Positions 17,948-27,082 of a stretch of DNA of 64,000 nt are shown piece by piece; the first letter of the stretch is position 1; every line of letters starts with the position of its first letter. The translations under genes were made by a program, and so were the position numbers. Under the pieces are notes generated by a model that worked only from the letters and a program-made list of their open reading frames with translations, searched no databases and was not told the DNA's origin. Source of the stretch: Bacteroidales bacterium (lineage in GTDB: Bacteria; Bacteroidota; Bacteroidia; Bacteroidales; UBA932); NCBI GenBank assembly GCA_017561885.1, contig JAFZBF010000041.1, positions 62,001 to 126,000 of the forward strand, given 5' to 3'.

Positions 17948-19600
17948 ATGGTTGAAATACTGCATTATCTGAACCGTTTCCAGAAAGTGACGCTCGACAA
18001 GTGGGAGCGTCAGGCAATGAGCGATTTCGAAGGACGCGACTTTACTTATGCAGAAGTTGCTGCTGAAATCGTGAAAATGAATCTTGCTTTTGAAAGCGCC
18101 GGCATCGAAAAGGGCGACAAGATTGCAATCTGCGGCAAGAACTCCGCCCACTGGGGTATGGCCTTCCTGTCAACCGCCGTCTATGATGCCGTTGCCGTTC
18201 CTATCCTCTACGACTTCACCCCCGAAGCTATCATAGATCTCTGCAACCACTCGGACAGTTCGCTGCTGTTCACCGATATCCGCACCTTCACGAAGCTGGA
18301 TATGGACAAGGCGAAACTGCTCAGGGCCGTTATCAATATAGATGATTTCACTTGTCTCTGGGCTCGCGAGGAGCGCTGCGGCAAGGCTTTGAACGGTGCT
18401 GAAGAGGCATTCCACAATAAATATCCTGACGGGCTGAAAAAAGATGACGTGCATTTCGGAAAGGATTTCCTTGACAGCATCGAGGTCATCAACTATACAT
18501 CCGGAACCACCGGCTCGCCCAAGGGAATCATGCTCACCGGACGCAACCTCAGCACCAACATCCAGTTTGCCATCGAAACCATCAGGGTCACATATGACGA
18601 CAATTCCATCTCTATGCTGCCGCTCGCCCATATGTATGGCATGACCTTCGAGTACCTATATACTTTCTGCGGAGGCAGCCATATCTTTTTCGTAAGCAGG
18701 ACTCCGAGTCCCAGCATGCTGATGGCCGTATTCTCACAGGTGAAGCCATATATCCTCATTACCGTGCCGCTGGTGATGGAAAAAATCATCAAGGGCAAGG
18801 TAATTCCGACGCTCGAGAAACCGGCAGTCAAGGTTATAACCAGGATTCCGCTTGTGAACAAACTCTTCTACAAGATTGTGGGACGCAAGGTGCTCAAGGC
18901 GCTTGGCGGCAAGGTACGCGAGATTCCCATCGGAGGCGCTCCGCTCAACCGCCAGGTCGAGGAGACTATGCGAAAGATCGGTCTGCCCTATGCCGTGGGC
19001 TACGGAATGACGGAATGTGCACCGCTGGTGGCCTATGTGCCATATAACATGTCTGCTCTCGGCTCTTGCGGCCGTGCGATGTCCAAATACAGCGAGGTCC
19101 GTATCGACTCTTACGTGCCTGACAAGGTGCCCGGAGAGATTCAGGTCCGCGGAACCAACGTTATGGCCGGCTACTACAAGAACCCTGAAGCCAATACTGC
19201 AGCATTCACCGAAGACGGCTGGCTGCGCACCGGGGATCTCGGCATAATGGACCGTGAAGGAAACATTTTCATCAAAGGTCGCAGCAAGTGCATGATTCTC
19301 TCATCCAACGGACAGAACATCTATCCGGAGGAGATCGAGCATCTTGTAAACAACCTGCCGTGTATCAACGAGTCTGTAGTAGTGGGCCGCAACCATATTC
19401 TGGCCGCTATCGTTTCTCTGAATGCAGACGCGGTCAAATCACTGCCGGAAGGCAGCAGCATTGACGACGTGATGGCAGGCAACCTCGAGAAAATCAACAA
19501 GTCACTGCCGTCTTACAGCCAGATTGCTAAATTCGAAATCCTGGAGGGAGGATTCGTCCACACCCCGAAACAGTCTATAAAACGCACGTTGTACAGTTAG
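17948..19600 (+). CDS. AMP-dependent acyl-CoA synthetase (long-chain type)
   Basis: 550 residues from the ATG at 17948 (MVEILHYLNRFQKVTLD). A TTG at 17921 would add nine residues but lies inside the -7 box, so it is rejected as a start. Motifs of the adenylate-forming family are YTSGTTGSPKGIMLTGRN, GYGMTECAPL, GWLRTGDLG and NGQNIYPEEIE, in that order. The enzyme would activate a fatty acid to its CoA thioester in the cytoplasm. It is a paralogue of the ligase at 699-2381; both carry the same set of motifs and an unusually short region between them. A strong terminator follows directly, so it appears monocistronic. Confidence 0.9.
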   Translation: MVEILHYLNRFQKVTLDKWERQAMSDFEGRDFTYAEVAAEIVKMNLAFESAGIEKGDKIAICGKNSAHWGMAFLSTAVYDAVAVPILYDFTPEAIIDLCNHSDSSLLFTDIRTFTKLDMDKAKLLRAVINIDDFTCLWAREERCGKALNGAEEAFHNKYPDGLKKDDVHFGKDFLDSIEVINYTSGTTGSPKGIMLTGRNLSTNIQFAIETIRVTYDDNSISMLPLAHMYGMTFEYLYTFCGGSHIFFVSRTPSPSMLMAVFSQVKPYILITVPLVMEKIIKGKVIPTLEKPAVKVITRIPLVNKLFYKIVGRKVLKALGGKVREIPIGGAPLNRQVEETMRKIGLPYAVGYGMTECAPLVAYVPYNMSALGSCGRAMSKYSEVRIDSYVPDKVPGEIQVRGTNVMAGYYKNPEANTAAFTEDGWLRTGDLGIMDREGNIFIKGRSKCMILSSNGQNIYPEEIEHLVNNLPCINESVVVGRNHILAAIVSLNADAVKSLPEGSSIDDVMAGNLEKINKSLPSYSQIAKFEILEGGFVHTPKQSIKRTLYS

Positions 19601-19620
19601 CCACCAAACAGAAAACGCGC

Positions 19621-19657
19621 AACTCCCTTACCCGGATTCCGGGAAGGGAGTTTTTTT
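19621..19657 (+). terminator. Rho-independent terminator after acyl-CoA ligase
   Basis: Stem AACTCCCTT-(A)-CCCGG, loop ATT, CCGGG-AAGGGAGTT followed by seven Ts in total. The T-run flows directly into the TATTTTTG-type promoter box of the methyltransferase gene (about 19659-19666). Confidence 0.9.
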
Positions 19658-19690
19658 ATATTTTTGTGTCCGTTACCTCAATTGAAGACT

Positions 19691-20305
19691 ATGAGCCTCA
19701 AGACTAAGTTTTTCGGCAATACCCGCAAGCCCCGCGGGCTTTTCGGCATCTATATGGTCAACCGTATGAACGGAGGCCACCACGCAGTCCTGGCGGAATG
19801 GGCCCTGAAGGATTTTGAAATCGACAGCGAGAGTTCGGCCCTCGATATAGGCTGCGGCGGCGGAGCCAACATTGCCCGCCTTCTGGAACGGTGCAGGCAG
19901 GTTACCGGTGTAGATTATTCTTCGGTAGCCGTTTCCAAGGCAAGGAAGTTCAATTGGAAGGCGATAGCTCAGGGACGCTGCAACGTGGTCGAGGGCAATG
20001 TAGCCGACCTGCCGTTCGAAGATGATTCATTCAATCTCGTGACGGCTTTCGAAACCATCTATTTCTGGCCGGACATTGAGGATTGCTACCGGCAGGTGCG
20101 CCGCGTCCTGAAGGACGGCGGCCGCTTCGTCATCGTCAACGAACTGGACGGAGAGCGGGACGACAAAAAATGGGAGACCATTATCGAAGGTATGCACGCC
20201 TACACTCCCGACGAAATCGAATCCGGCCTCAATGCCGCCGGATTCACTTCTATCGAACTCACCCGCGACGACCGGCATTTCGTACGGGTCGTAGCGGAGA
20301 AATAG
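19691..20305 (+). CDS. class I SAM-dependent methyltransferase
   Basis: 204 residues from the ATG at 19691. The SAM-binding motif ALDIGCGGGANIARLLE is at about residues 46-62, motif II is NVVEGNVADLPFEDDSFNLV and post-motif VLKDGGRFVIVNEL is present. It is a UbiE/Methyltransf_11-type enzyme. The substrate (small molecule, quinone, lipid or protein) cannot be told from the sequence. A TATTTTTG box directly after the previous terminator gives it its own promoter with about a 20-nt leader. The following threonine aldolase gene has its own -7 box overlapping the stop codon region, so the two may be separate units. Confidence 0.85.
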   Translation: MSLKTKFFGNTRKPRGLFGIYMVNRMNGGHHAVLAEWALKDFEIDSESSALDIGCGGGANIARLLERCRQVTGVDYSSVAVSKARKFNWKAIAQGRCNVVEGNVADLPFEDDSFNLVTAFETIYFWPDIEDCYRQVRRVLKDGGRFVIVNELDGERDDKKWETIIEGMHAYTPDEIESGLNAAGFTSIELTRDDRHFVRVVAEK

Positions 20306-20313
20306 TATTTTTG
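20306..20313 (+). promoter_or_regulatory. -7 box of threonine aldolase gene
   Basis: TATTTTTG immediately after the TAG stop of the methyltransferase gene, 32 nt before the aldolase ATG. Confidence 0.5.
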
Positions 20314-20345
20314 CTATATTCGTATTACAATTGAACTCGACATAA

Positions 20346-21386
20346 ATGCTATACTTCGACTGTGATTACAGCAACGGGATGCATCCCGCCATCCTGAAGA
20401 GACTTACTGAGACAAACGACGAATACGCCGGCACATACGGCAACGACAAATACAGCGACAGCGCAAAGCAGCGTATAAGGGAGGCCTGCGGTGATCCCGA
20501 TGCTGATATCTTCTTCCTGATAGGCGGCACACAGGCCAATGCCGTAGCGCTCGACGCAATGCTGAAACCCTGGCAGGGAGTCGTCTGCGCGCCGACCGGC
20601 CACATTAACGTCTACGAAGCCGGAGCAGTCGAATTCACGGGCCACAAAATCATAGTTCTCCCGAGCCACGTCGACGGAAAAATAAGGCCTGACGAGCTCC
20701 ACATCCTGCTCCAGGCCGCCGAGGAGGCCGACAACAAGGAGCATATGGTAATCCCGGCCATCGTGTATATCACAATACCCACCGAATTCGGGACGATTTA
20801 CAGTTCGCAGGAGGTCAAAGTGATTCACGAGGTGTGCAAGCAGCACAACTGCAAACTGTTCGTCGACGGTGCCAGACTGGGATATGCACTCGGAGCCGAC
20901 GGCAACGACATAACCCTGAAGTTCCTGGCCGAACACTGTGACTGCTTCTACATCGGAGGCACTAAAGTGGGCGCCATATTCGGCGAGGCAGTAGTGTTCC
21001 CGCACAACAGCGCACCGGAGCACTTCTTCGCTTTTATCAAGCAGCACGGAATCCTGTACGCAAAGGGCCGCTTCACCGGTCTTCAGTTCGACACTCTTTT
21101 CACCGACGGACTCTATGAGAGCATCGGCCGGCACGCCGACGCCCTCGCCAGACAACTGGTGAATCTTTTCGTAAAATACGGTGTCGGAGAGCCTGTGGTC
21201 AAGTCGCCGACCAACCAGCAGTTCGTCATCCTCAGCCACGACGTGATGAAGAAACTCAGCGAGAATGTAGTGTTTGAAAAATGGGGAACATATGACGCAG
21301 GACATAAGATATGCCGCTTCGTCACCAGCTGGTCCACCACGCAGCAGGACATAGACGAACTGGAGCAGATATTGAAGTCAATGTAG
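20346..21386 (+). CDS. ltaE: low-specificity threonine aldolase family (PLP-dependent)
   Basis: 346 residues of the beta-eliminating lyase fold. Residues ADIFFLIGGTQANAVALDAM hold the cofactor region, LFVDGARLGYAL carries the Asp that contacts the pyridine nitrogen, and the Schiff-base Lys is in YIGGTKVGAIFGEAV. The expected reaction is threonine (or allo-threonine) to glycine plus acetaldehyde, in the cytoplasm. Some members act on beta-hydroxyaspartate or tryptophan-like substrates, so the exact amino acid is less certain than the fold. The stop codon abuts the convergent GH2 gene with no intervening base. Confidence 0.88.
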   Translation: MLYFDCDYSNGMHPAILKRLTETNDEYAGTYGNDKYSDSAKQRIREACGDPDADIFFLIGGTQANAVALDAMLKPWQGVVCAPTGHINVYEAGAVEFTGHKIIVLPSHVDGKIRPDELHILLQAAEEADNKEHMVIPAIVYITIPTEFGTIYSSQEVKVIHEVCKQHNCKLFVDGARLGYALGADGNDITLKFLAEHCDCFYIGGTKVGAIFGEAVVFPHNSAPEHFFAFIKQHGILYAKGRFTGLQFDTLFTDGLYESIGRHADALARQLVNLFVKYGVGEPVVKSPTNQQFVILSHDVMKKLSENVVFEKWGTYDAGHKICRFVTSWSTTQQDIDELEQILKSM

Positions 21387-24044
21387 TCAGCGCACTGCCA
21401 GAACTTTCCTGGCGGTATTCCATCCTTCCACCATCAGTTCGGCAACACCCCCGCGGGCAGGTGTGAGCATCACCGTCATTGTCCTGTGCGGGAGTATCGT
21501 GAAGAAATTGTCCGAATAGAGCGTTCCGCTCATCGGCTCGCCGTCGGCATCGCGCAGCTGCAGCCTGTTGAAGAAGGCTATCCTGCCGGAAGAGTTCTTC
21601 AAAGTGACTTCAATCCGGCCGTCTGACAGCGTGCGTGTCTTTACAGACACCGAGGCTTTCTTCATCTTTGCCAGAGATTCGAAACCTGACGAACAGGGGC
21701 CTGACAGGCTCTCCCGTCCTTCGAATTCGTCTTTCGAACGCCAGTAGAAGTTGTCCGAGAGGACGTTGCCTTTTGCGTCGGTGAGCGTGAGGCCGATGAA
21801 GTGCACGTCCGAGATGCTTTCAGGGAATTCCAGCTGCAGGATGTCGTCAGTGGCGCAGTCTGCCGCAATGTCTGTCCTTGCAGACCAGCTGCGTACCAGC
21901 CGGCTGTCGAGGTCGTAGAGGCTTGCCGTCACCTTGAGCCCCTGCCAGGCCGCAGGACTGTCATTCACCACGCTGACAGTGTTCTTCAGGTAGTCGAACT
22001 GAACGTGCAGCGGTTCAAGAGCGTGCATGGTGTGGTAGAGCGCGGCCGTCGGCTCGAGATACCAGTCCCACATACGTGCGCAGACCTGCACGTTGGGGCT
22101 GTTGTGATACCAGAAGAGCAGTCCTGAGCAGAAGCGGTCGCCGTCATCCAGACGGTTGTAGTTCCAGACCTCCCAGATGCTCTTGGCGTTCATAGCCCCC
22201 AGAAGCTGACCCTTGAAAGCAAATTCCTCGATATCTGAAGACTCGCCGTATTGATTCACCAGGTCTGCGTAGAGGGTCGACATCAGGTGAAATCCGTTTC
22301 CGTCGAGGTAGTCCCAGGTGGTCTTGTCGATTGGCCAGAGCTTGTCGGCCGGCATCATCTTGCGCAGATTTTCGATTACAGGCAGGGTTGGAGCTCCGTA
22401 CTCAGGATTGAATCCGTCGACGCGGCTTCCGCGTTCCGAGGCTGTGTTGGTATAGTGGCACATAGGGTTGACCTGCTTGTAAGGGCTGCCGTCGTGCACG
22501 CCGTCGCACTCTGACTGCATCTGGTAAGGACGGGTGCCGTCGAGCTGAGCAAGCAGTTCTTCAGCCCCGGACATCTCGGTGCTCTCGTTGGAAGATACAT
22601 AGAACGACAGCGACGGATGGTTGCGGATCCTCTTTACCGTCGATTCCATATTGTTGAAATAGACGGCCTCGTCACGGGGATGCCTGGTGTCGCCGGTCAT
22701 CCAGAACTCCTGCCATACCAGGATGCCGTATTCGTCGCAGAGTGTGTAGAACAGGTCGCTTTCGGCGATTCCGCCGCCCCACAGACGCAGCATATTGATG
22801 CCGGACTGGGCGGTATAGGCAAGCTCTGTACGCATACGTGTGTCGTCGGTGCGCTGCATTGCCTCAGGAATCCAGTTACTGCCGCGTATAAAAATACGCT
22901 TTCCGTTGACTATGAAGACCTTGGATTTGTCAGGAGTATCCGTGGTGACAGTAACTTCGCGGATGCCGAAGGTGGTTTCCAGGGTATCGCTGACTTCGCC
23001 GTTTATCGAAACGGTCATCTTCAACCTGTAGAGGTTCTGTTCTCCTTTGTTTACCGGCCACCAGAGCTTTGGCGAACGGATCAGCAGCTGCGGGAATTCG
23101 TCTGCAGTGAAAGTGACGGTTCTGCGCTGGCCGCGGATGAGGCTGACGGCCTTTTCGAAGCTTATCCCTGTACCTTCGATTTCGCCCCGGACGAGGCAGT
23201 TCACGTTGTATCCGCGGTCATTCACGTTGTTGACGACTTCGACGGATATGGTCTCCGTCGCTCTGTCGTAATCCGGATGTGAGAGCTCAGATACCACAAA
23301 AGGGTTGCTGAGGCTGACATCGCCCTCCGAGTAGAGGAGGATTGACCGCCAGATTCCGGTGTTGCGGTCGCGGATGCCGTCGTCGAATGTGAAGTCCCAG
23401 CCGGCGGTCATAAGTTGAGTGGTGTTCCAGCCGATCTTGCCGTCGCCGCCGTTATGGTTCTCTCCCGGAGCGCCCCAGGACTTCTGCATCCAGCGTCCTG
23501 GTTCGTCGACAGGGTAGACCAGGACTGCCAGGGCGTTGCGGCCGTTGCGTACGATACAGTCCGTTACGTCGAAGATGTTGTCGTTGAACATTCCGGTCAT
23601 TCCCCCGAGCATCTGGCCGTTCAGCCAGAACTCAGCCCTGTAGTTGATGCCCAGCGCCTGCAGGAAAACACGTTTTCCCGAACCTGCATCGGCACCTTCG
23701 AACTCTGTCCTGAACCAGTATGTGTACAACTCGCGGCCGGTATCGGCGAGGTCCGGAATAAGCCTTTCAGAGAGCTTGTTGGTAGTTCCATAATAAGGAT
23801 CCGGGTAAACTCCGTTCTCAACCAGCGAAGTGAGGACAGTTCCCGGCACTATGGCGTCCTGCCACATAGAAGCGTCGAATCCAGCAGAGGAAATGTCTTT
23901 CGCGGCGGCTCTCACTTCACCGGCACGGCACATCTGCCAGACGTAGCTGCCGCCGTGGCCTTTGTGGGAATCGAGGGCTGTCTGGGCGGAGAGCTGGAAG
24001 CAGAGCAGCAAAAGGCTCAAGAGTGATAACGGCAGTCTCTTCAT
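21387..24044 (-). CDS. GH2 exo-beta-glucosaminidase / endo-beta-mannosidase-like glycosidase
   Basis: 885 residues with signal peptide (cleavage near QLSA-Q). It has the GH2 layout: sugar-binding jelly roll (about 30-230), immunoglobulin-like domain (about 240-365), barrel (about 366-690) and C-terminal beta domains. Acid/base is Glu487 in SSNEST and nucleophile Glu548 in NPEYGAP. The barrel segment LRLWGGGIAESDLFYTLCDE followed by YGILVWQEFWMTGD is close to what I recall of plant mannosylglycoprotein endo-beta-mannosidase and related exo-glucosaminidases, more than to LacZ. The gene is 2 bp downstream of the GH125 alpha-mannosidase gene, which favours action on the Man-beta-1,4-GlcNAc link of N-glycan cores (inference). 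Beta-mannosidase or glucosaminidase activity remain alternatives. Confidence 0.85.
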   Translation of the reverse strand: MKRLPLSLLSLLLLCFQLSAQTALDSHKGHGGSYVWQMCRAGEVRAAAKDISSAGFDASMWQDAIVPGTVLTSLVENGVYPDPYYGTTNKLSERLIPDLADTGRELYTYWFRTEFEGADAGSGKRVFLQALGINYRAEFWLNGQMLGGMTGMFNDNIFDVTDCIVRNGRNALAVLVYPVDEPGRWMQKSWGAPGENHNGGDGKIGWNTTQLMTAGWDFTFDDGIRDRNTGIWRSILLYSEGDVSLSNPFVVSELSHPDYDRATETISVEVVNNVNDRGYNVNCLVRGEIEGTGISFEKAVSLIRGQRRTVTFTADEFPQLLIRSPKLWWPVNKGEQNLYRLKMTVSINGEVSDTLETTFGIREVTVTTDTPDKSKVFIVNGKRIFIRGSNWIPEAMQRTDDTRMRTELAYTAQSGINMLRLWGGGIAESDLFYTLCDEYGILVWQEFWMTGDTRHPRDEAVYFNNMESTVKRIRNHPSLSFYVSSNESTEMSGAEELLAQLDGTRPYQMQSECDGVHDGSPYKQVNPMCHYTNTASERGSRVDGFNPEYGAPTLPVIENLRKMMPADKLWPIDKTTWDYLDGNGFHLMSTLYADLVNQYGESSDIEEFAFKGQLLGAMNAKSIWEVWNYNRLDDGDRFCSGLLFWYHNSPNVQVCARMWDWYLEPTAALYHTMHALEPLHVQFDYLKNTVSVVNDSPAAWQGLKVTASLYDLDSRLVRSWSARTDIAADCATDDILQLEFPESISDVHFIGLTLTDAKGNVLSDNFYWRSKDEFEGRESLSGPCSSGFESLAKMKKASVSVKTRTLSDGRIEVTLKNSSGRIAFFNRLQLRDADGEPMSGTLYSDNFFTILPHRTMTVMLTPARGGVAELMVEGWNTARKVLAVR

Positions 24045-24046
24045 CG

Positions 24047-25456
24047 CTACTCGGCGGTTATCGAGTTCAACAGGGCGAGCTTGCCGTCGTCAATAAGTTT
24101 TATAATCAGTTCTCCGAAAAGAGTGTTCTGCCAGGCGAACCAGTCGCGGGTGTAGTTTTCAGGGTTGTCCTTGTTGAAAGATTCGTGGATGAAACCTTTG
24201 CCGGCGTCTGTCTTCAGGAGAGTCTCGATGCACCACTTTATTTCTGAATCATCCCTCGAAGTGAATGCTTTCATCATTATGCTCATCGGCCAGACCATGT
24301 CATAGCCGATGTGGGGGCCTCCGATTCCCTCGGCAGCAGTACCTTTGAAGAAATATGGGTTGTCTTCGCTCCACACGAAGCGGCGGGTGTTCTGATATAT
24401 CTTGTCCTTGACGCTGACATCACCGAGATAGGCCATAGCGAGCAGACTCGGCACGTTGGCGTCGTCCATCAGCAGCTGGTTGCCATAGCCGTCAACCTCG
24501 AATGCATAAATCTTTCCGTATTTGGGATGTTTGTGGACTGCATATTTCCTGAGGGCGGACTCAACCTCGTCGGCCAGGGCGCGGCACTCTGCAGCCATAG
24601 TTGTCTCGCCGTTCACTGCGACCAGTATTTCAGCGGCCTTGCGCAGCGAAGTAACGGCAAAGAAATTCGAAGGGATAAGGTATTCGAAGACCGTGGCGTC
24701 GTCCGACGGCCTGAATGCGGAAGCGATGAGTCCCACAGGCTTCACGGGGTTGCCCCATCCGCTGTTGGACTTGGTGTCGGTCTGGACTGTAGTTTCGCGC
24801 TGGAAACGGTACGGGCCTCGGCCTTCCTTGCGCTGCTGTTCACGGAAAGTAGTGAGGATACAGCGGATGGCGGTGAGCCAGGTGTCTCCGAAGACTGAAG
24901 TGTCGCCGGTGGTCTTCCAATAATGGTAGGCCAGACGTATAGGATAGCAGTCGGAGTCTATTTCCCATTTGCGCTCGTGCAGGTTGGGATCCATCTTTGT
25001 GCGGTCTGACTGCCAGCCCGTGCCTGTCGGGCCGTCATTGAATGCGTTCGCGTAGGGGTCTATGCAGATAAGGCTGAACTGACAGTTGATAACTCCTGCA
25101 AGCATTTCACGGAGTTCCGGATCTTCGTTGGCAAGCTGGACGTAGGGCCACACCTGAGCACCCGAGTCGCGGAGCCACATCGCGTGGATATCGCCGGTAT
25201 AGACGAAAGTGCGAGGCTTTCCGTCTTTGTCCTTGCCGAAATGGACGGTGGTGTCAAGGGTGTTGGGAAAGCAGTTAGCAAACATCCAGGCGAGTTTGGG
25301 GTTGGTCAGCATGGAAGTCACCTGTGTTATCTTGGCCTCCACTGCAGCGGAGCGGAACAGCCTGTCGCGCTCAGCAGGGCGCTGTGACGGATAATTCTGG
25401 CCAAAAGCCGACACGACGGCTGCCAGGGCAATCACTGTCGTCAGTATGCGTTTCAT
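24047..25456 (-). CDS. exo-alpha-1,6-mannosidase (GH125)
   Basis: 469 residues with signal peptide (cleavage near VSAFGQ). GH125 (formerly DUF1237) signatures are RTFVYTGDIHAMWLRDSGAQ, WKIDSDCYP-like (here WEIDSDCYPIRLAYHYW), IASAFRPSDDATVFEYLIPSN and DANVPSLLAMAYLG. Family enzymes invert at alpha-1,6-linked mannose and need no metal. The product is periplasmic. It is the first gene of a two-gene unit with GH2 and has a well-formed promoter just upstream. Length is typical. Confidence 0.93.
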   Translation of the reverse strand: MKRILTTVIALAAVVSAFGQNYPSQRPAERDRLFRSAAVEAKITQVTSMLTNPKLAWMFANCFPNTLDTTVHFGKDKDGKPRTFVYTGDIHAMWLRDSGAQVWPYVQLANEDPELREMLAGVINCQFSLICIDPYANAFNDGPTGTGWQSDRTKMDPNLHERKWEIDSDCYPIRLAYHYWKTTGDTSVFGDTWLTAIRCILTTFREQQRKEGRGPYRFQRETTVQTDTKSNSGWGNPVKPVGLIASAFRPSDDATVFEYLIPSNFFAVTSLRKAAEILVAVNGETTMAAECRALADEVESALRKYAVHKHPKYGKIYAFEVDGYGNQLLMDDANVPSLLAMAYLGDVSVKDKIYQNTRRFVWSEDNPYFFKGTAAEGIGGPHIGYDMVWPMSIMMKAFTSRDDSEIKWCIETLLKTDAGKGFIHESFNKDNPENYTRDWFAWQNTLFGELIIKLIDDGKLALLNSITAE

Positions 25457-25477
25457 ATCGAATAGGATTTAATGTCA

Positions 25478-25509
25478 CGAATTTACGGAATTCCCTCTGC
25501 AGAATCAAA
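25478..25509 (-). promoter_or_regulatory. promoter of GH125-GH2 operon
   Basis: Minus strand TTTG (25509-25506), exactly 20 nt, TAAATTCG (25485-25478). The -7 box has one mismatch to TAnnTTTG (C for the third T). The ATG at 25456 follows about 21 nt after the box. Confidence 0.6.
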
Positions 25510-25544
25510 TTAAGGCAGATATTGCTTTTTTTCTGATTTTTCTG

Positions 25545-25552
25545 TAGATTTG
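25545..25552 (+). promoter_or_regulatory. -7 box of DUF4251 lipoprotein gene
   Basis: TAGATTTG, 23 nt before the ATG at 25576, preceded by a T-rich stretch. Confidence 0.5.
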
Positions 25553-25575
25553 AAATAACCTAATACACTTACGCC

Positions 25576-26064
25576 ATGAAAAAGCTATTAATCTTTCTGC
25601 TTGCTGCGACGGTCGCCGTCATTGCTGTGTCGGCTTGTGGAGCTGCCGGTATGACTGCTGCAGACAAGGCTCAAATAGAACAGACCGTCCAGGATCAACT
25701 GACGGCCAAAGACTATACGGTTCTCATCCAGCTTATGATTCCCCCTGTCGGTGCATCAAGAGCTGTCAGCAACTATTCCGTAAAAGTTTCCGGGGACACG
25801 CTCGTATCGTATCTTCCTTATATCGGTCAGGCATACAACCTTCCCTACGGCGGCGGCAAGGGGTTGGATTTCACTGCCAAGATAGGACACTATCACGACC
25901 AGGTTCTTCAGGACGGAAACCACAACATCATTATCAACCTGTCCAACGGAGAGGACATCTTCGTTTACAATCTCAACGTCTCTCCTAGCGGCAGCGCTTT
26001 CCTTACCGTTTCATCAAGGAACAGACAGACAATTTCCTACACGGGAGAACTGTACGTGCCGTAA
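25576..26064 (+). CDS. DUF4251 family lipoprotein
   Basis: 162 residues. The SPII signal has lipobox VSAC with Cys21 lipidated. The mature part (SNYSVKVSGDTLVSYLPYIGQAYN, then FTAKIGHYHDQV and GEDIFVYNLNVSPSGSAFLTV) matches the DUF4251 pattern of small Bacteroidales periplasmic proteins with a beta-rich fold. No enzymatic residues can be pointed out and the role is unknown. The gene is monocistronic with its own promoter box and converges on the patatin gene with a 3-bp gap. Confidence 0.82.
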   Translation: MKKLLIFLLAATVAVIAVSACGAAGMTAADKAQIEQTVQDQLTAKDYTVLIQLMIPPVGASRAVSNYSVKVSGDTLVSYLPYIGQAYNLPYGGGKGLDFTAKIGHYHDQVLQDGNHNIIINLSNGEDIFVYNLNVSPSGSAFLTVSSRNRQTISYTGELYVP

Positions 26065-26067
26065 GGG

Positions 26068-27015
26068 CTATCCTTCCAGTACCTTCTTGTTGCTGCCGCC
26101 TGAAATCAGACGCTTCGCAGTATTTTTGAGTTCTTCTGACTTGGCGAGCATAGCCTGGGCGCGCTCCTTGATCTCGTCGATGGCGCCGGGCTGTTTCTCC
26201 TTGCGCAGGAAATCAAGCTGTTGCTTGGACATCACTCGCTTGTATCCGTGGGCCTCAAGCGTCTTTACGGCAGTGTTGTAACCCACATAGAACAGCGATT
26301 CGATATTGCTCAGGTCATATGCGCTGTAGGATGACGTGTCTATATCGATGACTATATCAGCCCTTACTGCCTCTTCCATGGTGTTAGAGAGGAACATCAG
26401 AGAGAAGGAACGGATAGCGATGCTGTACAGACTGTCACGGTAGCGGATCTCGCCGGCCTGGTGCAAGTTTATGCCGATGACCTTTTCGCATTTATCTCGT
26501 ATGGCGGAAACAGGAAGGTTCATCAGCACGCCGCCGTCCACAAAGTGTTCACCTTCGATCTTTATGGGTTGGTAGATGAGGGGAATGGCACAGGAGGCGG
26601 CCACGCGTGGGGCAATCTCCCCTTCTTCGAAGAAACGGACCTTGCCTTTCTCTACGCTCGTTGCTACGACCAGGGTCTTGACAGGAAGATCTTCCAGACG
26701 TTCATACGGAATTGTCTTCTGGAGATGTTTCACCAGCGGCTTGTTGCCGAAAACTCCGCCTTTCGGCATCTGGGTGCCGAGCAGGTCGCGGAAATCCAGC
26801 GAAGAAAAATTGTTTGCAATTTCGACAGGGCTCAGTCCGGCCGCATACATAGTCGCGGCTATGCTTCCTGCGCTCGTTCCGGCAACCATGTCCGCCTTGA
26901 GTCCGAACTCATAAAGGGCTTGCAGCGCACCGCAGTGAGCGGCGCCTTTCGCTCCGCCGCCGCTGAAGGCGAAGCCCAGCTTGCATTTGCGGTTTCTTCT
27001 GAAAATATTTCCCAT
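26068..27015 (-). CDS. patatin-like phospholipase (RssA type)
   Basis: 315 residues from the ATG at 27015. The patatin signature is complete: oxyanion loop FAFSGGGAKG, nucleophile Ser in GTSAGS, and the dyad Asp in VDGGVLMNLP. No signal peptide, so a cytoplasmic serine lipase or acyl hydrolase; natural substrates are unknown. The C-terminal 60 residues are Lys/Glu-rich and helical. A TAnnTTTG box (TACATTTG) lies only 5 nt before the ATG, so the transcript could be leaderless. It is divergent from dtd. Confidence 0.9.
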   Translation of the reverse strand: MGNIFRRNRKCKLGFAFSGGGAKGAAHCGALQALYEFGLKADMVAGTSAGSIAATMYAAGLSPVEIANNFSSLDFRDLLGTQMPKGGVFGNKPLVKHLQKTIPYERLEDLPVKTLVVATSVEKGKVRFFEEGEIAPRVAASCAIPLIYQPIKIEGEHFVDGGVLMNLPVSAIRDKCEKVIGINLHQAGEIRYRDSLYSIAIRSFSLMFLSNTMEEAVRADIVIDIDTSSYSAYDLSNIESLFYVGYNTAVKTLEAHGYKRVMSKQQLDFLRKEKQPGAIDEIKERAQAMLAKSEELKNTAKRLISGGSNKKVLEG

Positions 27016-27020
27016 ATGTG

Positions 27021-27058
27021 CAAATGTACCAAAAGTTCGATGAAATTGGATATCTTTG
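27021..27058. promoter_or_regulatory. divergent -7 boxes for patatin and dtd
   Basis: Minus strand TACATTTG at 27028-27021 points to the patatin gene (5 nt before its ATG). Plus strand TATCTTTG at 27051-27058 points to dtd (24 nt before its ATG). -33 elements are not evident. Confidence 0.5.
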
Positions 27059-27082
27059 CGCCGTCGTATAAGCCACCGCACA

